DNA of 64,000 nucleotides, from NCBI RefSeq assembly GCF_001425385.1, contig NZ_LMQO01000001.1, positions 744,001 through 808,000 on the forward strand, written 5' to 3'. The stretch's first letter is position 1; every line of letters begins with the position of its first letter. The DNA is from Sphingomonas sp. Leaf407 (GTDB lineage Bacteria > Pseudomonadota > Alphaproteobacteria > Sphingomonadales > Sphingomonadaceae). A model generated the notes under the pieces. The model made no database searches and was not told the origin of the DNA. It worked only from the letters and a program-made list of their open reading frames with translations. The translations under genes and the position numbers were made by a program. Shown here in pieces: positions 56,518 to 64,000 of this stretch.

Positions 56518-56636
56518 ACGATCCTCCTTGGCGGGCGCGGTGGGTCGGAAAGAGGTACGAACGGGCGGCGGGGAGGTTTCGTCGGAGCGACCGGGTTTCA
56601 CACAGTCGTAACAATATCCCACTAATATGATGGGAC

Positions 56637-57380
56637 ATGGAAGCGAACAGCTCCGCGCATCGGGCGCGAAGGGTCCTCATCGGGAGGATCGAAACCCTGG
56701 CCATTGGCCGGAACGACGCGGCGCTCGGCTTCGAAGGGAGGCTGGCCGCAGAGAATGGATGGACGGCGACCTTCGCCGACCGGGTCGCCACCGAATATCG
56801 CCGGTTCCTCGTGCTGATTGCGACCAGCGATGAAACGCTCACGCCATCGGATGCGGTCGATCAGGCATGGCACCTGCACATGGCCTATACCCGCGACTAT
56901 TGGCACGGCCTGTGTCGCGACATCGTCGGGCGCGAGCTGCATCACGAACCGACCTCGGGTGGCCCCGACCAGCGCGACTATTACCGCGACCGCTATGCCC
57001 GGACCCTCGACCGGTATCGCGCGACGTTCGGCGCCGAACCGCCCCGCGACATCTGGCCCGATCCCTCCGAACGGTTTGCGGGCGAGTTCGAACGGGTCGA
57101 CCGCGCCGGTACGATCCTGCTGGGGGCCGAAGCGACGACAGGGCTGGGGATCGTCGCGGTCGGGCTGGTCTTCCTGATCGCGCAGGGCATGGCCCTGTTC
57201 GCCGCTGCCCTGCTCGCCGTCATCGCGATCGGCGCGTTCATCGCGAGCGTTGCCTTGCGAACCCGAAGCTTCCGCCGCCGCTTCCAGTGGAACTTCGATG
57301 GCGGTGACGGCACCGGATCGGACGGATGTGGCGGCGGTGATGGCGGCTGCGGCGGGGGGTGCGGTGGCGGTTGCGGATGA
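56637..57380 (+). CDS. Membrane protein with GRDP-like domain and Gly/Cys-rich tail
   Basis: 247 aa. The N-terminal part has VDQAWHLHMAYTRDYW, the DxxWHxH motif of glycine-rich-domain-protein-like (GRDP) families, which may bind a metal. Two hydrophobic helices follow (about 160-210). The C-terminus is a low-complexity Gly/Cys tail (GCGGGDGGCGGGCGGGCG). Proteins of this layout with a C-terminal cysteine-glycine tail occur scattered in bacteria; their job is unknown. The ATG lies 119 bp from the divergent dehydrogenase. Confidence 0.75.
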   Translation: MEANSSAHRARRVLIGRIETLAIGRNDAALGFEGRLAAENGWTATFADRVATEYRRFLVLIATSDETLTPSDAVDQAWHLHMAYTRDYWHGLCRDIVGRELHHEPTSGGPDQRDYYRDRYARTLDRYRATFGAEPPRDIWPDPSERFAGEFERVDRAGTILLGAEATTGLGIVAVGLVFLIAQGMALFAAALLAVIAIGAFIASVALRTRSFRRRFQWNFDGGDGTGSDGCGGGDGGCGGGCGGGCG

Positions 57381-57448
57381 CGCCGCGTCGATTCCGGCTT
57401 CCCGCGCGCGGCCGATCGGGCAAGATGCGGCGATAAAGGGGAGAGTCG

Positions 57449-58732
57449 ATGCGATATATCTTGGGCCGGATCACAACGGGCGTGGTGCTCGCGGCGACGT
57501 CGCTCGCGCCCGCACAGGCGCAGCGGCCACGTGCGGTCGTTCAGCCCGCCGCCGCGGTATCGGCCGAACGGCTGGCCCGGCTCGACCGGGTGTTGCAGGC
57601 CTATGTCGATCAGGGGCGGATCGCCGGAGCGGTGGTGCAGATTCAGCGCGACGGGCGCACCATTCATAGCAAGGCGGTCGGCTGGCGCGACAAGGAGGCA
57701 CGCGATGCGATGCGCACCGATTCGCTGTTCCGCATCGCATCGCAGACGAAAGCGCTGACCAGCGTCGCGGTGATGATGCTGATGGAGGAGGGCAAGCTGG
57801 TCCTGTCCGATCCGGTCGGCAAATATCTGCCCGAATGGAAGGCGACCACCGTCGCGGTCGCGAAAGCCGGTGGCGGCTATGACGTGGTGCCTGCCAAGCG
57901 GCCGATCACCATCCGCGATCTGCTGACGCACACCGCCGGTATATCCTATGGCGCGGGGCCGGCGGAAAAGGCGTGGCGCGACGCGGGCATCTTCGGCTGG
58001 TATTTCGCCGATCGCGACGAACCGGTGGCAACGGTCGTCGCGCGCATGGCGGCGCTGCCGATGGCCGAGCAGCCGGGCGAGAAATTCGTCTATGGCTACA
58101 ATACCGACATTCTCGGCGTACTGGTCGAAAAGCTGAGCGGGCAGACGTTGGAGCAGTTCCTGCGCGAACGGCTGATCGATCCGTTGGGGATGAAGGATAC
58201 GGCCTTTTATGTTCCGCCGGCCAAGGCGAACCGGCTGACCACAGTCTATGCCGCCGATCCGAACGGCGTGCGGCGTGTGCCCGACCCCGGCGCATGGCAG
58301 GGCGGCGGGCATGTCGGGCAGGGCCATTATCTGCGCGGGCCGCGCGTGGCGTTCTCGGGCGGGGCAGGGCTGGTGTCGACCGCGCCGGATTATGCGCGGT
58401 TCCTCGAAATGCTCCGGCATGGCGGCGAACTGGACGGGCGGCGGTATCTCGGCCGCAAGACCGTCGAACTGATGATCGCCGACCAGCTCGGCGACATTCC
58501 CTATCAGCCGGGCATGGGGTTCGGGCTGGGCTTCAGCATCCGTACCGATCTGGGCAAGGCGGGCCAGCCGGGGTCGGTCGGCGACTATGGCTGGGGCGGG
58601 GCCTATCACAGCACCTATTGGGTCGATCCGCACGAGCGGCTGACCGTCGTCTACATGACCCAGCTTCTGCCGGCGGGCGACATCGACGATCATGCCAAGC
58701 TTCGGGCGCTGGTGTATCAGGCACTGAACTGA
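57449..58732 (+). CDS. Serine hydrolase of the class C beta-lactamase/DD-peptidase family
   Basis: 427 aa with a signal peptide ending around APAQAQ. The SxxK nucleophile is Ser98-Lys101 (IASQTKALTS). The second motif appears as Tyr215-Gly-Tyr-Asn218 (VYGYNTD) rather than a plain YxN. The HTAGISYG block and GGAGLVSTAPDYARFLEML are typical of the esterase/peptidase members rather than of true AmpC. It is thus more likely an esterase or D-amino peptidase than a resistance enzyme. Confidence 0.88.
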   Translation: MRYILGRITTGVVLAATSLAPAQAQRPRAVVQPAAAVSAERLARLDRVLQAYVDQGRIAGAVVQIQRDGRTIHSKAVGWRDKEARDAMRTDSLFRIASQTKALTSVAVMMLMEEGKLVLSDPVGKYLPEWKATTVAVAKAGGGYDVVPAKRPITIRDLLTHTAGISYGAGPAEKAWRDAGIFGWYFADRDEPVATVVARMAALPMAEQPGEKFVYGYNTDILGVLVEKLSGQTLEQFLRERLIDPLGMKDTAFYVPPAKANRLTTVYAADPNGVRRVPDPGAWQGGGHVGQGHYLRGPRVAFSGGAGLVSTAPDYARFLEMLRHGGELDGRRYLGRKTVELMIADQLGDIPYQPGMGFGLGFSIRTDLGKAGQPGSVGDYGWGGAYHSTYWVDPHERLTVVYMTQLLPAGDIDDHAKLRALVYQALN

Positions 58733-58737
58733 CGCAG

Positions 58738-59427
58738 CTAGTTAGGCACCCGCTTCAGCTTCGCCTGCGCGGTGCCGACCTCGACCTCGATCGTGTCGGC
58801 GCGGGGATCGAGCGCGATGGCGGCAAGGTCGAACGGCTCCTGATCGCTTGGATAATAGGTGAAGCGGAAGCTGTTCGGCCCGCCGGGCCGGACGTTCACT
58901 GTCTGCAATATCCTGCGGTCCGATGCTCGCACGATCTCCACCACCGCTGCGCCAGCCGGCTCGCCGGAACGGGTGGTGTGCCGGCCATCGGACAGCATGT
59001 AGAGCCCGTTCGCATCCGCCCATGTCACGCCCAGACCCTGGGCCGGGCTGCCATCCGCGTTCATCGCCGTGACCGACAATCCCACCGACGGATCGCGTGT
59101 CGGAGCGCCCGCCGCCACCAGCCGGACCGGTCCGGGCTTGTTGTGGATATGGATATGTGGATTGTCGAGCGTCCAGAACCCCGTCAGACGGATGAACTCC
59201 GCCTGATCCTTGCCCGTTGTGATCCGGTAGAGCGCGGTATGATCGGCGTTCAGATGAACGTCCATTTTGAAGTCGTCGCTCGCTTCCTCATAATGATACC
59301 GGCCGATCAGCACCCGCTCGTCGGCGATGAACGCCGGCCGGCTGTTGGAGGGCAGTTGCGCGCTGGCCGCTCCCGCCCCCGCGACGAGGAACAGCAGCGG
59401 GCAAGTCATTCGTATCATGCGCTTCAT
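58738..59427 (-). CDS. Secreted protein of unknown function
   Basis: 229 aa from the ATG at 59427, preceded by GGGAGTGGGA. A signal peptide ends at AASAQ. I recognise no family with confidence. Notable stretches are YRITTGKDQAEFIRLTGFWTLDNPHIHIHNKPG and a C-terminal beta-rich part (FRFTYYPSDQEPFDLAAIAL) that repeats the F-x-Y pattern. It is convergent with the serine hydrolase gene, 5 bp apart. Confidence 0.8.
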   Translation of the reverse strand: MKRMIRMTCPLLFLVAGAGAASAQLPSNSRPAFIADERVLIGRYHYEEASDDFKMDVHLNADHTALYRITTGKDQAEFIRLTGFWTLDNPHIHIHNKPGPVRLVAAGAPTRDPSVGLSVTAMNADGSPAQGLGVTWADANGLYMLSDGRHTTRSGEPAGAAVVEIVRASDRRILQTVNVRPGGPNSFRFTYYPSDQEPFDLAAIALDPRADTIEVEVGTAQAKLKRVPN

Positions 59428-59467
59428 GTCCCACTCCCGTTCATCGCCTCCGGTCGGTCCGAAATGG

Positions 59468-60319
59468 TCAGGCCGGGCGATCGCCCATGGCCTCGCCCAG
59501 ACGAACCTTCGCTTCCGGTGCCCAGTCCTTGTTGAACGCAATGGTTCCTTGCCCGAACAGCATCACGATCGTCGAACCGAGGAGAAAGCGGCCCATCTCC
59601 TCACCTTTCTTCAACACGATCTCCTGATCGGCATAGCGCCATTCGGCGGTCCGGCCGGTCCGCCGCGAATTGACGACGCCGTGCCACACGGTCGCCATGC
59701 TCCCGACGATGGTCGCGCCGACCAGCACCATGACGAACGGGCCATGATCCGCCGACTCAAAAATGCAGACCACCCGTTCGTTGCGCGCGAACAGGTTGGG
59801 CACGCCACGCGCCGTGACCGGGTTCACCGAAAACAGCTTTCCCGGCACATAGATCATGCGGGTCAACCGGCCGTCGCAGGGCATGTGCAGACGGTGGTAA
59901 TCGCTGGGCGACAGATAGAGGTTGGCGAAGCTGCCGTGACGAAAGCGCGCGGCCAGCGCAACATCGCCGCCGACCAGTTCGGTCGTGGTGAAGCGATGCC
60001 CCTTTGCCTGCACCATATGATGGTCGTCGATCGGCCCGAACTGGCTGATCGCGCCATCGACCGGACAGACGAAATCGGCGGTGGCCATCGGGCGCACCCC
60101 GGCCCTGAGCGGACGGGTGAAAAAGTCGTTAAAGCTCTGGTAGCTGGCGATGTCGCTATCGGCGGCCTCGCCCATGTCGACGGCATATCTGCCGACGAAC
60201 CAGCGGATCAACCGCGTCGTCATCGCGCCGCCCCGTGCCCGGGCGATGCGGCCGGCGAAAACGGTCAGGCCCTGCTTGGGCAGCACATGCTGGAACAGGA
60301 CTTTCAAACGATCGGACAT
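59468..60319 (-). CDS. psd: Phosphatidylserine decarboxylase proenzyme
   Basis: 283 aa. It makes phosphatidylethanolamine from phosphatidylserine. The autocleavage motif is LGST in GRFLLGSTIVMLF, where the Ser becomes the pyruvoyl group. The conserved PVDGAISQFG and SPSDYHRLHMPCDG blocks carry the Asp/His pair, and YQSFNDFFTRPLR is the usual N-terminal signature. The length matches the short proteobacterial form. It stands alone. Confidence 0.95.
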   Translation of the reverse strand: MSDRLKVLFQHVLPKQGLTVFAGRIARARGGAMTTRLIRWFVGRYAVDMGEAADSDIASYQSFNDFFTRPLRAGVRPMATADFVCPVDGAISQFGPIDDHHMVQAKGHRFTTTELVGGDVALAARFRHGSFANLYLSPSDYHRLHMPCDGRLTRMIYVPGKLFSVNPVTARGVPNLFARNERVVCIFESADHGPFVMVLVGATIVGSMATVWHGVVNSRRTGRTAEWRYADQEIVLKKGEEMGRFLLGSTIVMLFGQGTIAFNKDWAPEAKVRLGEAMGDRPA

Positions 60320-60552
60320 CGGAACCTCGAAACGTCGCCGCTGTCGGGCAAGGGCGTGATCCGACAGCTTGGCCTGTAAAAGTGCGGGGCAACGACGCGG
60401 TCCGTCGATACGCTTGCGGACAGGCTATCAGCACAAGGCGACAATGATAACCGAATACGCATCCGGTTGGGGGAAGCCCCGCAACGGCCGCGCCCATAGC
60501 GCGTTCACCCTGATGATCGCCACATCGGAGTTGCCGTGCTAATCCCGTCGAC

Positions 60553-60873
60553 ATGTCGAAATCCAGAAGCAATGCCGGAACCATCGAAGTGGACGGGGTC
60601 AAATATGACTGGCAACTGCACCGCGAGCCGCATCTGTCGGATGACGAAGGGTGGAAGGGGATGACCATCGCGCTGGTCCAGCGCGATGCCAAGCGCGAGG
60701 CATGGGTGGAATTTCCCGCGCCCAAGCGACTCCTGAAGGGGTTGCCGCGCGGGCGTCTTCAGCTCGATGATGCGACGATCTCGCGCTGCACGCGCGCGGC
60801 CCTGTCGGCAGGGTGGGACCCGATGTCGCGTGGAAAGCCGGTCGTCATGATGGTCGACGCCGAAGGCAATTGA
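60553..60873 (+). CDS. Small conserved-looking hypothetical protein
   Basis: 106 aa, starting MSKSRSNAGTIEVDGVKYDW. It is charged, with no membrane segment or signal. Segments such as WQLHREPHLSDDEGWKGM and VEFPAPKRLLKGLPRG look structured rather than random, and codon use matches real genes here. No Shine-Dalgarno is obvious. Function is unknown. It ends 25 bp before a strong bidirectional hairpin. The 233-bp gap upstream (60320-60552) shows nothing further. Confidence 0.7.
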   Translation: MSKSRSNAGTIEVDGVKYDWQLHREPHLSDDEGWKGMTIALVQRDAKREAWVEFPAPKRLLKGLPRGRLQLDDATISRCTRAALSAGWDPMSRGKPVVMMVDAEGN

Positions 60874-60897
60874 GCCGCTCCGACGGTCGCGTCAGGC

Positions 60898-60936
60898 GCC
60901 AACGGCCCGTCCGGGTTCATCGGACGGGCCGTTGGC
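60898..60936. terminator. Bidirectional hairpin terminator
   Basis: A perfect 16-bp stem (60898-60913 with 60921-60936) and a 7-nt loop lie between the convergent small gene and the SDR gene. No long T-run follows on either strand. Confidence 0.75.
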
Positions 60937-60942
60937 GGTTCG

Positions 60943-61677
60943 TCAGGCCGCCGCGCCGCCGTCGACGTTGAGCGTGGTGCCGGTGATATAGCCTGCATCC
61001 GGTCCGGCAAGGAATGCGACCGCGCCTGCGATGTCCTCGACGCTGCCATACCGGCCAAGCGGGATGGCGCCCATCATCTGCTGGGCGAACTCGCCGTCAG
61101 CGGGATTCGTGTCGGTGTCGATCGGTCCCGGCTGCACGGTATTGACGAGGATATTGCGCGAGGCGAGATCCTTTGCCCAGCCGCGTGCCAGCGCGGCCAC
61201 CGCCGCCTTGGTCGCGCTGTAGACCGCGGTCGCGGGGAACGCGACTTCACCCGAAATGCTGCCAATCAGGATGATCCGTCCGCCATCGCGAAGATGTGGC
61301 AGGGCAGCGCGCGTGCCGACATGCAGGCCCTTCACGTTGACGCCGAACTGACGGTCGAACATCGCGTCAGTATCGTCGGCAACGGTGGCGAATTCCGCCA
61401 CGCCGGCGTTATGGACCAGAATGTTGATCCCGCCCAATGCGGCGGCGGCCTGCTCAACACCGGCGCGCTGCGATGCGGGATCGGCGGCATCGGCCTGAAA
61501 GGCGAAGGCAGTGCCGCCCGCGCGCTCGATCGCCGCCACGGTGGCGTCCGCTGCGGCCCTGTTTCCGGCATAGGTGATCGCAACCGCCGCGCCATCGGCC
61601 GCCAGTCGTTTGGCAATGGCCGATCCGATTCCGCGCGATCCGCCGGTGACGAGCGCGTTCCTGCCCTGAAGCGACAT
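60943..61677 (-). CDS. SDR family oxidoreductase
   Basis: 244 aa, classical short-chain dehydrogenase: NALVTGGSRGIGSAIAKRL (TGxxxGxG cofactor site), NILVHNAGVAE (NNAG motif), Ser in LIGSISGE, and YSATK as the YxxxK catalytic pair. The C-terminus GYITGTTLNVDGGAA is typical. The Arg near the first strand (YAGNRAAAD) suggests NADP preference. It diverges from an ArsR regulator, 130 bp apart, which probably controls it. Confidence 0.92.
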   Translation of the reverse strand: MSLQGRNALVTGGSRGIGSAIAKRLAADGAAVAITYAGNRAAADATVAAIERAGGTAFAFQADAADPASQRAGVEQAAAALGGINILVHNAGVAEFATVADDTDAMFDRQFGVNVKGLHVGTRAALPHLRDGGRIILIGSISGEVAFPATAVYSATKAAVAALARGWAKDLASRNILVNTVQPGPIDTDTNPADGEFAQQMMGAIPLGRYGSVEDIAGAVAFLAGPDAGYITGTTLNVDGGAAA

Positions 61678-61745
61678 AGATATTCTCCGAAATATGGCCC
61701 GCGATCACGGCGTCGTGCGCGGCTGACATGACGGAAAATGGCGTG

Positions 61746-61765
61746 ATATTTCGATGGTTCAATAT
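61746..61765. promoter_or_regulatory. ArsR operator candidate
   Basis: ATATT-N10-AATAT, an inverted repeat in an AT-rich patch of the SDR/ArsR divergent region. A second imperfect repeat (ATATT-N5-AAATAT) lies next to the SDR start near 61680. Binding is an inference. Confidence 0.35.
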
Positions 61766-61807
61766 TCCCGAACTATTAAATTCACAGCATCGCCTTATAT
61801 CTCGTCC

Positions 61808-62134
61808 ATGCCCCGCTTTACCCATCCCCGGCTGGAGGACGTCCCGCTCGATCTGGCGCTGCATGCGCTGGCCGATCCCAATCGGCTGGGCATGGTCGCT
61901 CGCCTCGCCGCCACCGAGCGGCTGAGCTGCGCCGGTGCGGCGCCGTGCGACTCGATTCCCAAAAGCACGCTATCGAACCACCTCAAGCTGCTGCGCGCGG
62001 CAGGGCTGATCGAGACGACGCAGGCCGGGCGGGAGATGATTAACACGCTGCGGCGATCCGAATTCGATCGGCGCTTTCCGGGCCTGCTCGACGCGGTACT
62101 CGCCAACCGGGCGAACCGCTCTGGCATGGGGTAG
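61808..62134 (+). CDS. ArsR family transcriptional regulator
   Basis: 108 aa from the ATG at 61808; the longer frame upstream runs through the promoter. Winged helix: LALHALADPNRLGMVARLA, then IPKSTLSNHLKLLRAAGLIET as the recognition helix and wing. Two cysteines (SCAGAAPCD) lie just before the recognition helix, which could form a metal or redox sensor but do not match the ELCVCDL motif of ArsR itself. It diverges from the SDR gene and probably represses it. Confidence 0.88.
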   Translation: MPRFTHPRLEDVPLDLALHALADPNRLGMVARLAATERLSCAGAAPCDSIPKSTLSNHLKLLRAAGLIETTQAGREMINTLRRSEFDRRFPGLLDAVLANRANRSGMG

Positions 62135-62152
62135 CGGGTGCCGCTTCGAGGC

Positions 62153-63208
62153 TCAGCCGATGCTGCGCGGGGGTGAAGTCGAAGCCCTTACCGTCAGTTG
62201 GGCCGGCACCGACTTCGGTTCGATTGACAGCCTCGCGCCATGTTGCTCGGCGATGATGCGTTCCACCGCCTCGGCGACGACGGCAGCGATCGGTTGCGTC
62301 ACGGCCGTCAGCGGCGGCGACGCATAGCGGGCGATCGGCGTGTCGTCGAAGCTGATGATCGACAGGTCGTGCGGCACGGCCAGCCCGCGTTCGAGCGCGA
62401 CGTCGAGTGTCGCGATCGCCATCTGGTCGCTGCTGGCGATAATGGCGGTCGGCGGATCGGTGGCATCGAGCAGCGCACCCGCCGCCGTTCGGCCCGATGC
62501 GTAATCGAAATCGCCGGGTTCGATCAGATCGGCGACCAGCCCCGCCGCGTCCATCGCCGCGCGCCAGCCGGTGACGCGCCAGCCGCTCAGTTCATAATCG
62601 TCCGAGCCCTTGATGAAACCGATCCGGCGATGGCCGAGGTCGAGCAGATGGCCGGTCGCAAGGCGCGCCGCGGCCTCGTCGTCCATCGTCAGGCAGAATC
62701 CGGGATCCGGGGTCAGCGAACCGATGCGGGCGATGCTGATCCCGCGCTTCGCCAGCAGGTTCAGGATCACCAGATCCTGCGAATGCGGCGGAGTCAGGAT
62801 GACGCCATCGGGTTGCAGCGCGCCGATCGTCGCCGACAATTCGCGTTCGATATGGTCGCTGTGGGTGTCGACTAGTTCGAGGATGAGGCGATAGCCATGC
62901 GCGCCGCAGGTCAGCATGCCGCCCAGCAGCATCTGATCGACCCAGTCGGTCCCTTCGCGGTTGCGCCACCCCGCGATCGTCCGGTCGCGATCGTTGAGTG
63001 CCAGGATCAGCCGCGATTTCGATCCGCCCATGCGCTGCGCCGCGATCAGCGGGACATAACCCAGCCGGTCGATCGCCGCCTGCACCCGTTCCGCCATTTC
63101 GGGGCGGACATTGGGTTCGTTGTTGATGACGCGGCTGACGGTCTGCAACGACACGCCGGCATCGGCGGCGACATGCTTGATCGTCACGCCCCCCCGGCGA
63201 CGTGGCAT
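62153..63208 (-). CDS. LacI family transcriptional regulator
   Basis: 351 aa. The N-terminal HTH is TIKHVAADAGVSLQTVSRVIN, followed by a hinge helix (RPEMAERVQAAIDRLGYVPL) and a periplasmic-binding-like effector domain (RIGFIKGSD, IIASSDQMAIATLDVALERG, SIISFDDTPIARYASPPLTAV). The ATG overlaps the halogenase stop by one base (TGATG), so both are in one operon. A sugar effector is expected for the family. It is a possible, but unproven, reader of the TGCAATCGATTGCA sites further left. Confidence 0.93.
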   Translation of the reverse strand: MPRRRGGVTIKHVAADAGVSLQTVSRVINNEPNVRPEMAERVQAAIDRLGYVPLIAAQRMGGSKSRLILALNDRDRTIAGWRNREGTDWVDQMLLGGMLTCGAHGYRLILELVDTHSDHIERELSATIGALQPDGVILTPPHSQDLVILNLLAKRGISIARIGSLTPDPGFCLTMDDEAAARLATGHLLDLGHRRIGFIKGSDDYELSGWRVTGWRAAMDAAGLVADLIEPGDFDYASGRTAAGALLDATDPPTAIIASSDQMAIATLDVALERGLAVPHDLSIISFDDTPIARYASPPLTAVTQPIAAVVAEAVERIIAEQHGARLSIEPKSVPAQLTVRASTSPPRSIG

Positions 63209-64000
63209 CAGGGGCGGTCCGCCGGGCAGTAGCGCGCGAGATAGTCGCCATGCGGCGGCATCGTCGCGACGGTGTCGGCCACCTGCCGCCGGACCATCGA
63301 CAACAGCCGGTCCAGCTCGTCATCGGTCAGCCTGGCCGCGATCGGATGGTGACGTTCCGGCACGATCCCCTGACCCATCATCACCTGCACCCAGCTATTC
63401 TCACCGAATAATTCCTCGTTGCGGCGGAATACCCGCCCGGTCTGGCGGAACAAGTCGATTTTCTGCGCGAGGCTGTTTGGTACGTCCATTGCGGAACATT
63501 GCCGCCAGAAGGGGGAGTCGCGGCGATCGGTGGCCTTGTAATGCAGGATCAGGAAGTCGCGGATCTGCTCCATGTCCTGCAATTGCTGGTCATTGAATTC
63601 GGCGACGTCGGCCGGGCTGACCCGCGCTTGGGGGAACAGCCGCAACAGGCGAAGGACGGCACGCTGGATCAGGTGGATACTGGTCGATTCCAGCGGTTCC
63701 ATGAACCCTCCCGACAGGCCGATCGCCACGCAGTTGCGATGCCATTGCCGCCGCCTGGCTCCGGTGGTGAAGCGCAGGAAATTGGGATCGGTCCGCACCT
63801 TGCCTTCGACATTGTTCACCAGCCGGTCGAGCGCGGCATCGCGATCGAGATAGCGGCTGCAATAGACGATGCCGTTGCCGACCCGGTGCTGGAGCGGGAT
63901 ACGCCATTGCCAGCCGGCATCATGCGCCATGGCGCGGGTATAGGGCACCGGCGGACCGACGCTGTCGGTCTGGAGCGCGATCGCGGCATCGCACGGCAGC
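63208..64000 (-). CDS. Second tryptophan-halogenase-family protein (5' end outside window)
   Basis: The visible part is the C-terminal ~263 residues; the gene continues past the right edge, so the FAD motif is not seen. [11 protein letters not shown] is the WxWxIP signature; [16 protein letters not shown] carries the conserved Glu-Ser segment. It is similar along its length to the product of 46294-47814 (shared blocks include FLILHYK and the [12 protein letters not shown] run). It is followed directly by the LacI gene, which suggests a second sugar-type regulon starting beyond the window. Confidence 0.9.
   Translation of the reverse strand, partial: LPCDAAIALQTDSVGPPVPYTRAMAHDAGWQWRIPLQHRVGNGIVYCSRYLDRDAALDRLVNNVEGKVRTDPNFLRFTTGARRRQWHRNCVAIGLSGGFMEPLESTSIHLIQRAVLRLLRLFPQARVSPADVAEFNDQQLQDMEQIRDFLILHYKATDRRDSPFWRQCSAMDVPNSLAQKIDLFRQTGRVFRRNEELFGENSWVQVMMGQGIVPERHHPIAARLTDDELDRLLSMVRRQVADTVATMPPHGDYLARYCPADRP

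Noticed and set aside
57449-58732. Beta-lactam resistance gene
   Set aside because: SxxK is present but the second motif is YGYN, and the overall sequence resembles esterase/peptidase members; no ampR-type regulator is adjacent.
62153-63208. This LacI protein as the proven regulator of the TGCAATCGATTGCA sites
   Set aside because: It is 15 kb or more from those sites and in an operon with another halogenase; its own operator would be outside the window, so the link was left as a test only.

Overview
The window looks like a chromosomal stretch of a GC-rich alphaproteobacterium, most probably a sphingomonad (Sphingomonas or a close relative). This rests on two TonB-dependent receptors set among glycoside hydrolases, two flavin-dependent halogenase-like genes in that setting, an autotransporter protease, ATG/GTG/TTG starts with short ATGA overlaps, and several hypothetical secreted proteins. 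No rRNA or tRNA gene was seen. The genus is an inference, not a reading.

Bases 1-21.5 kb form a compound phage-defence locus. A type I-E CRISPR array enters from the left edge, transcribed on the minus strand. Going upstream come cas2, cas1, cas6e, cas5e, cas7e, casB and casA. Where cas3 would normally precede casA there are four further genes on the same strand, joined by ATGA overlaps: drmD (SNF2 helicase), drmMI (N6-adenine methylase), drmA (helicase) and drmB (DUF1998). Together they make a class 1 DISARM cassette without a recognisable drmC. cas3 (HD nuclease-helicase) lies beyond drmD on the opposite strand. The DISARM genes are therefore physically nested inside the CRISPR-Cas locus, between effector nuclease and Cascade, in one codirectional 18.6-kb run that ends in the array. 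The drmD/cas3 divergent promoter region carries a dense G-run motif, and cas3 ends in a 226-bp double inverted repeat resembling a MITE.

Bases 21.9-28.8 kb hold a subtilase autotransporter, a small hypothetical gene, a class I glutamine amidotransferase paired with an ABC1/UbiB-type kinase, and a family 2 glycosyltransferase.

Bases 28.8-50.4 kb are a carbohydrate-use region. It contains a TonB receptor divergent from a sugar ABC transporter (binding protein and two permeases, with the ATPase convergent), a pyruvate oxidase, a GH16 glucanase, a tight MFS-GH36-GH68 operon that fits raffinose-family sugars, a second TonB receptor behind a halogenase-like gene, and a GH2 beta-galactosidase. Three promoters here share a 14-bp palindrome close to TGCAATCGATTGCA, which suggests one LacI-type regulon.

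Bases 50.5-64 kb are mixed: an S9 peptidase, a membrane GGDEF protein with a degenerate EAL domain, a 2-hydroxyacid dehydrogenase, a glycine/cysteine-tailed membrane protein, a serine beta-lactamase-like hydrolase, a secreted hypothetical, phosphatidylserine decarboxylase, a small hypothetical, an SDR divergent from an ArsR regulator, and a LacI regulator behind a second halogenase gene that runs off the right edge.
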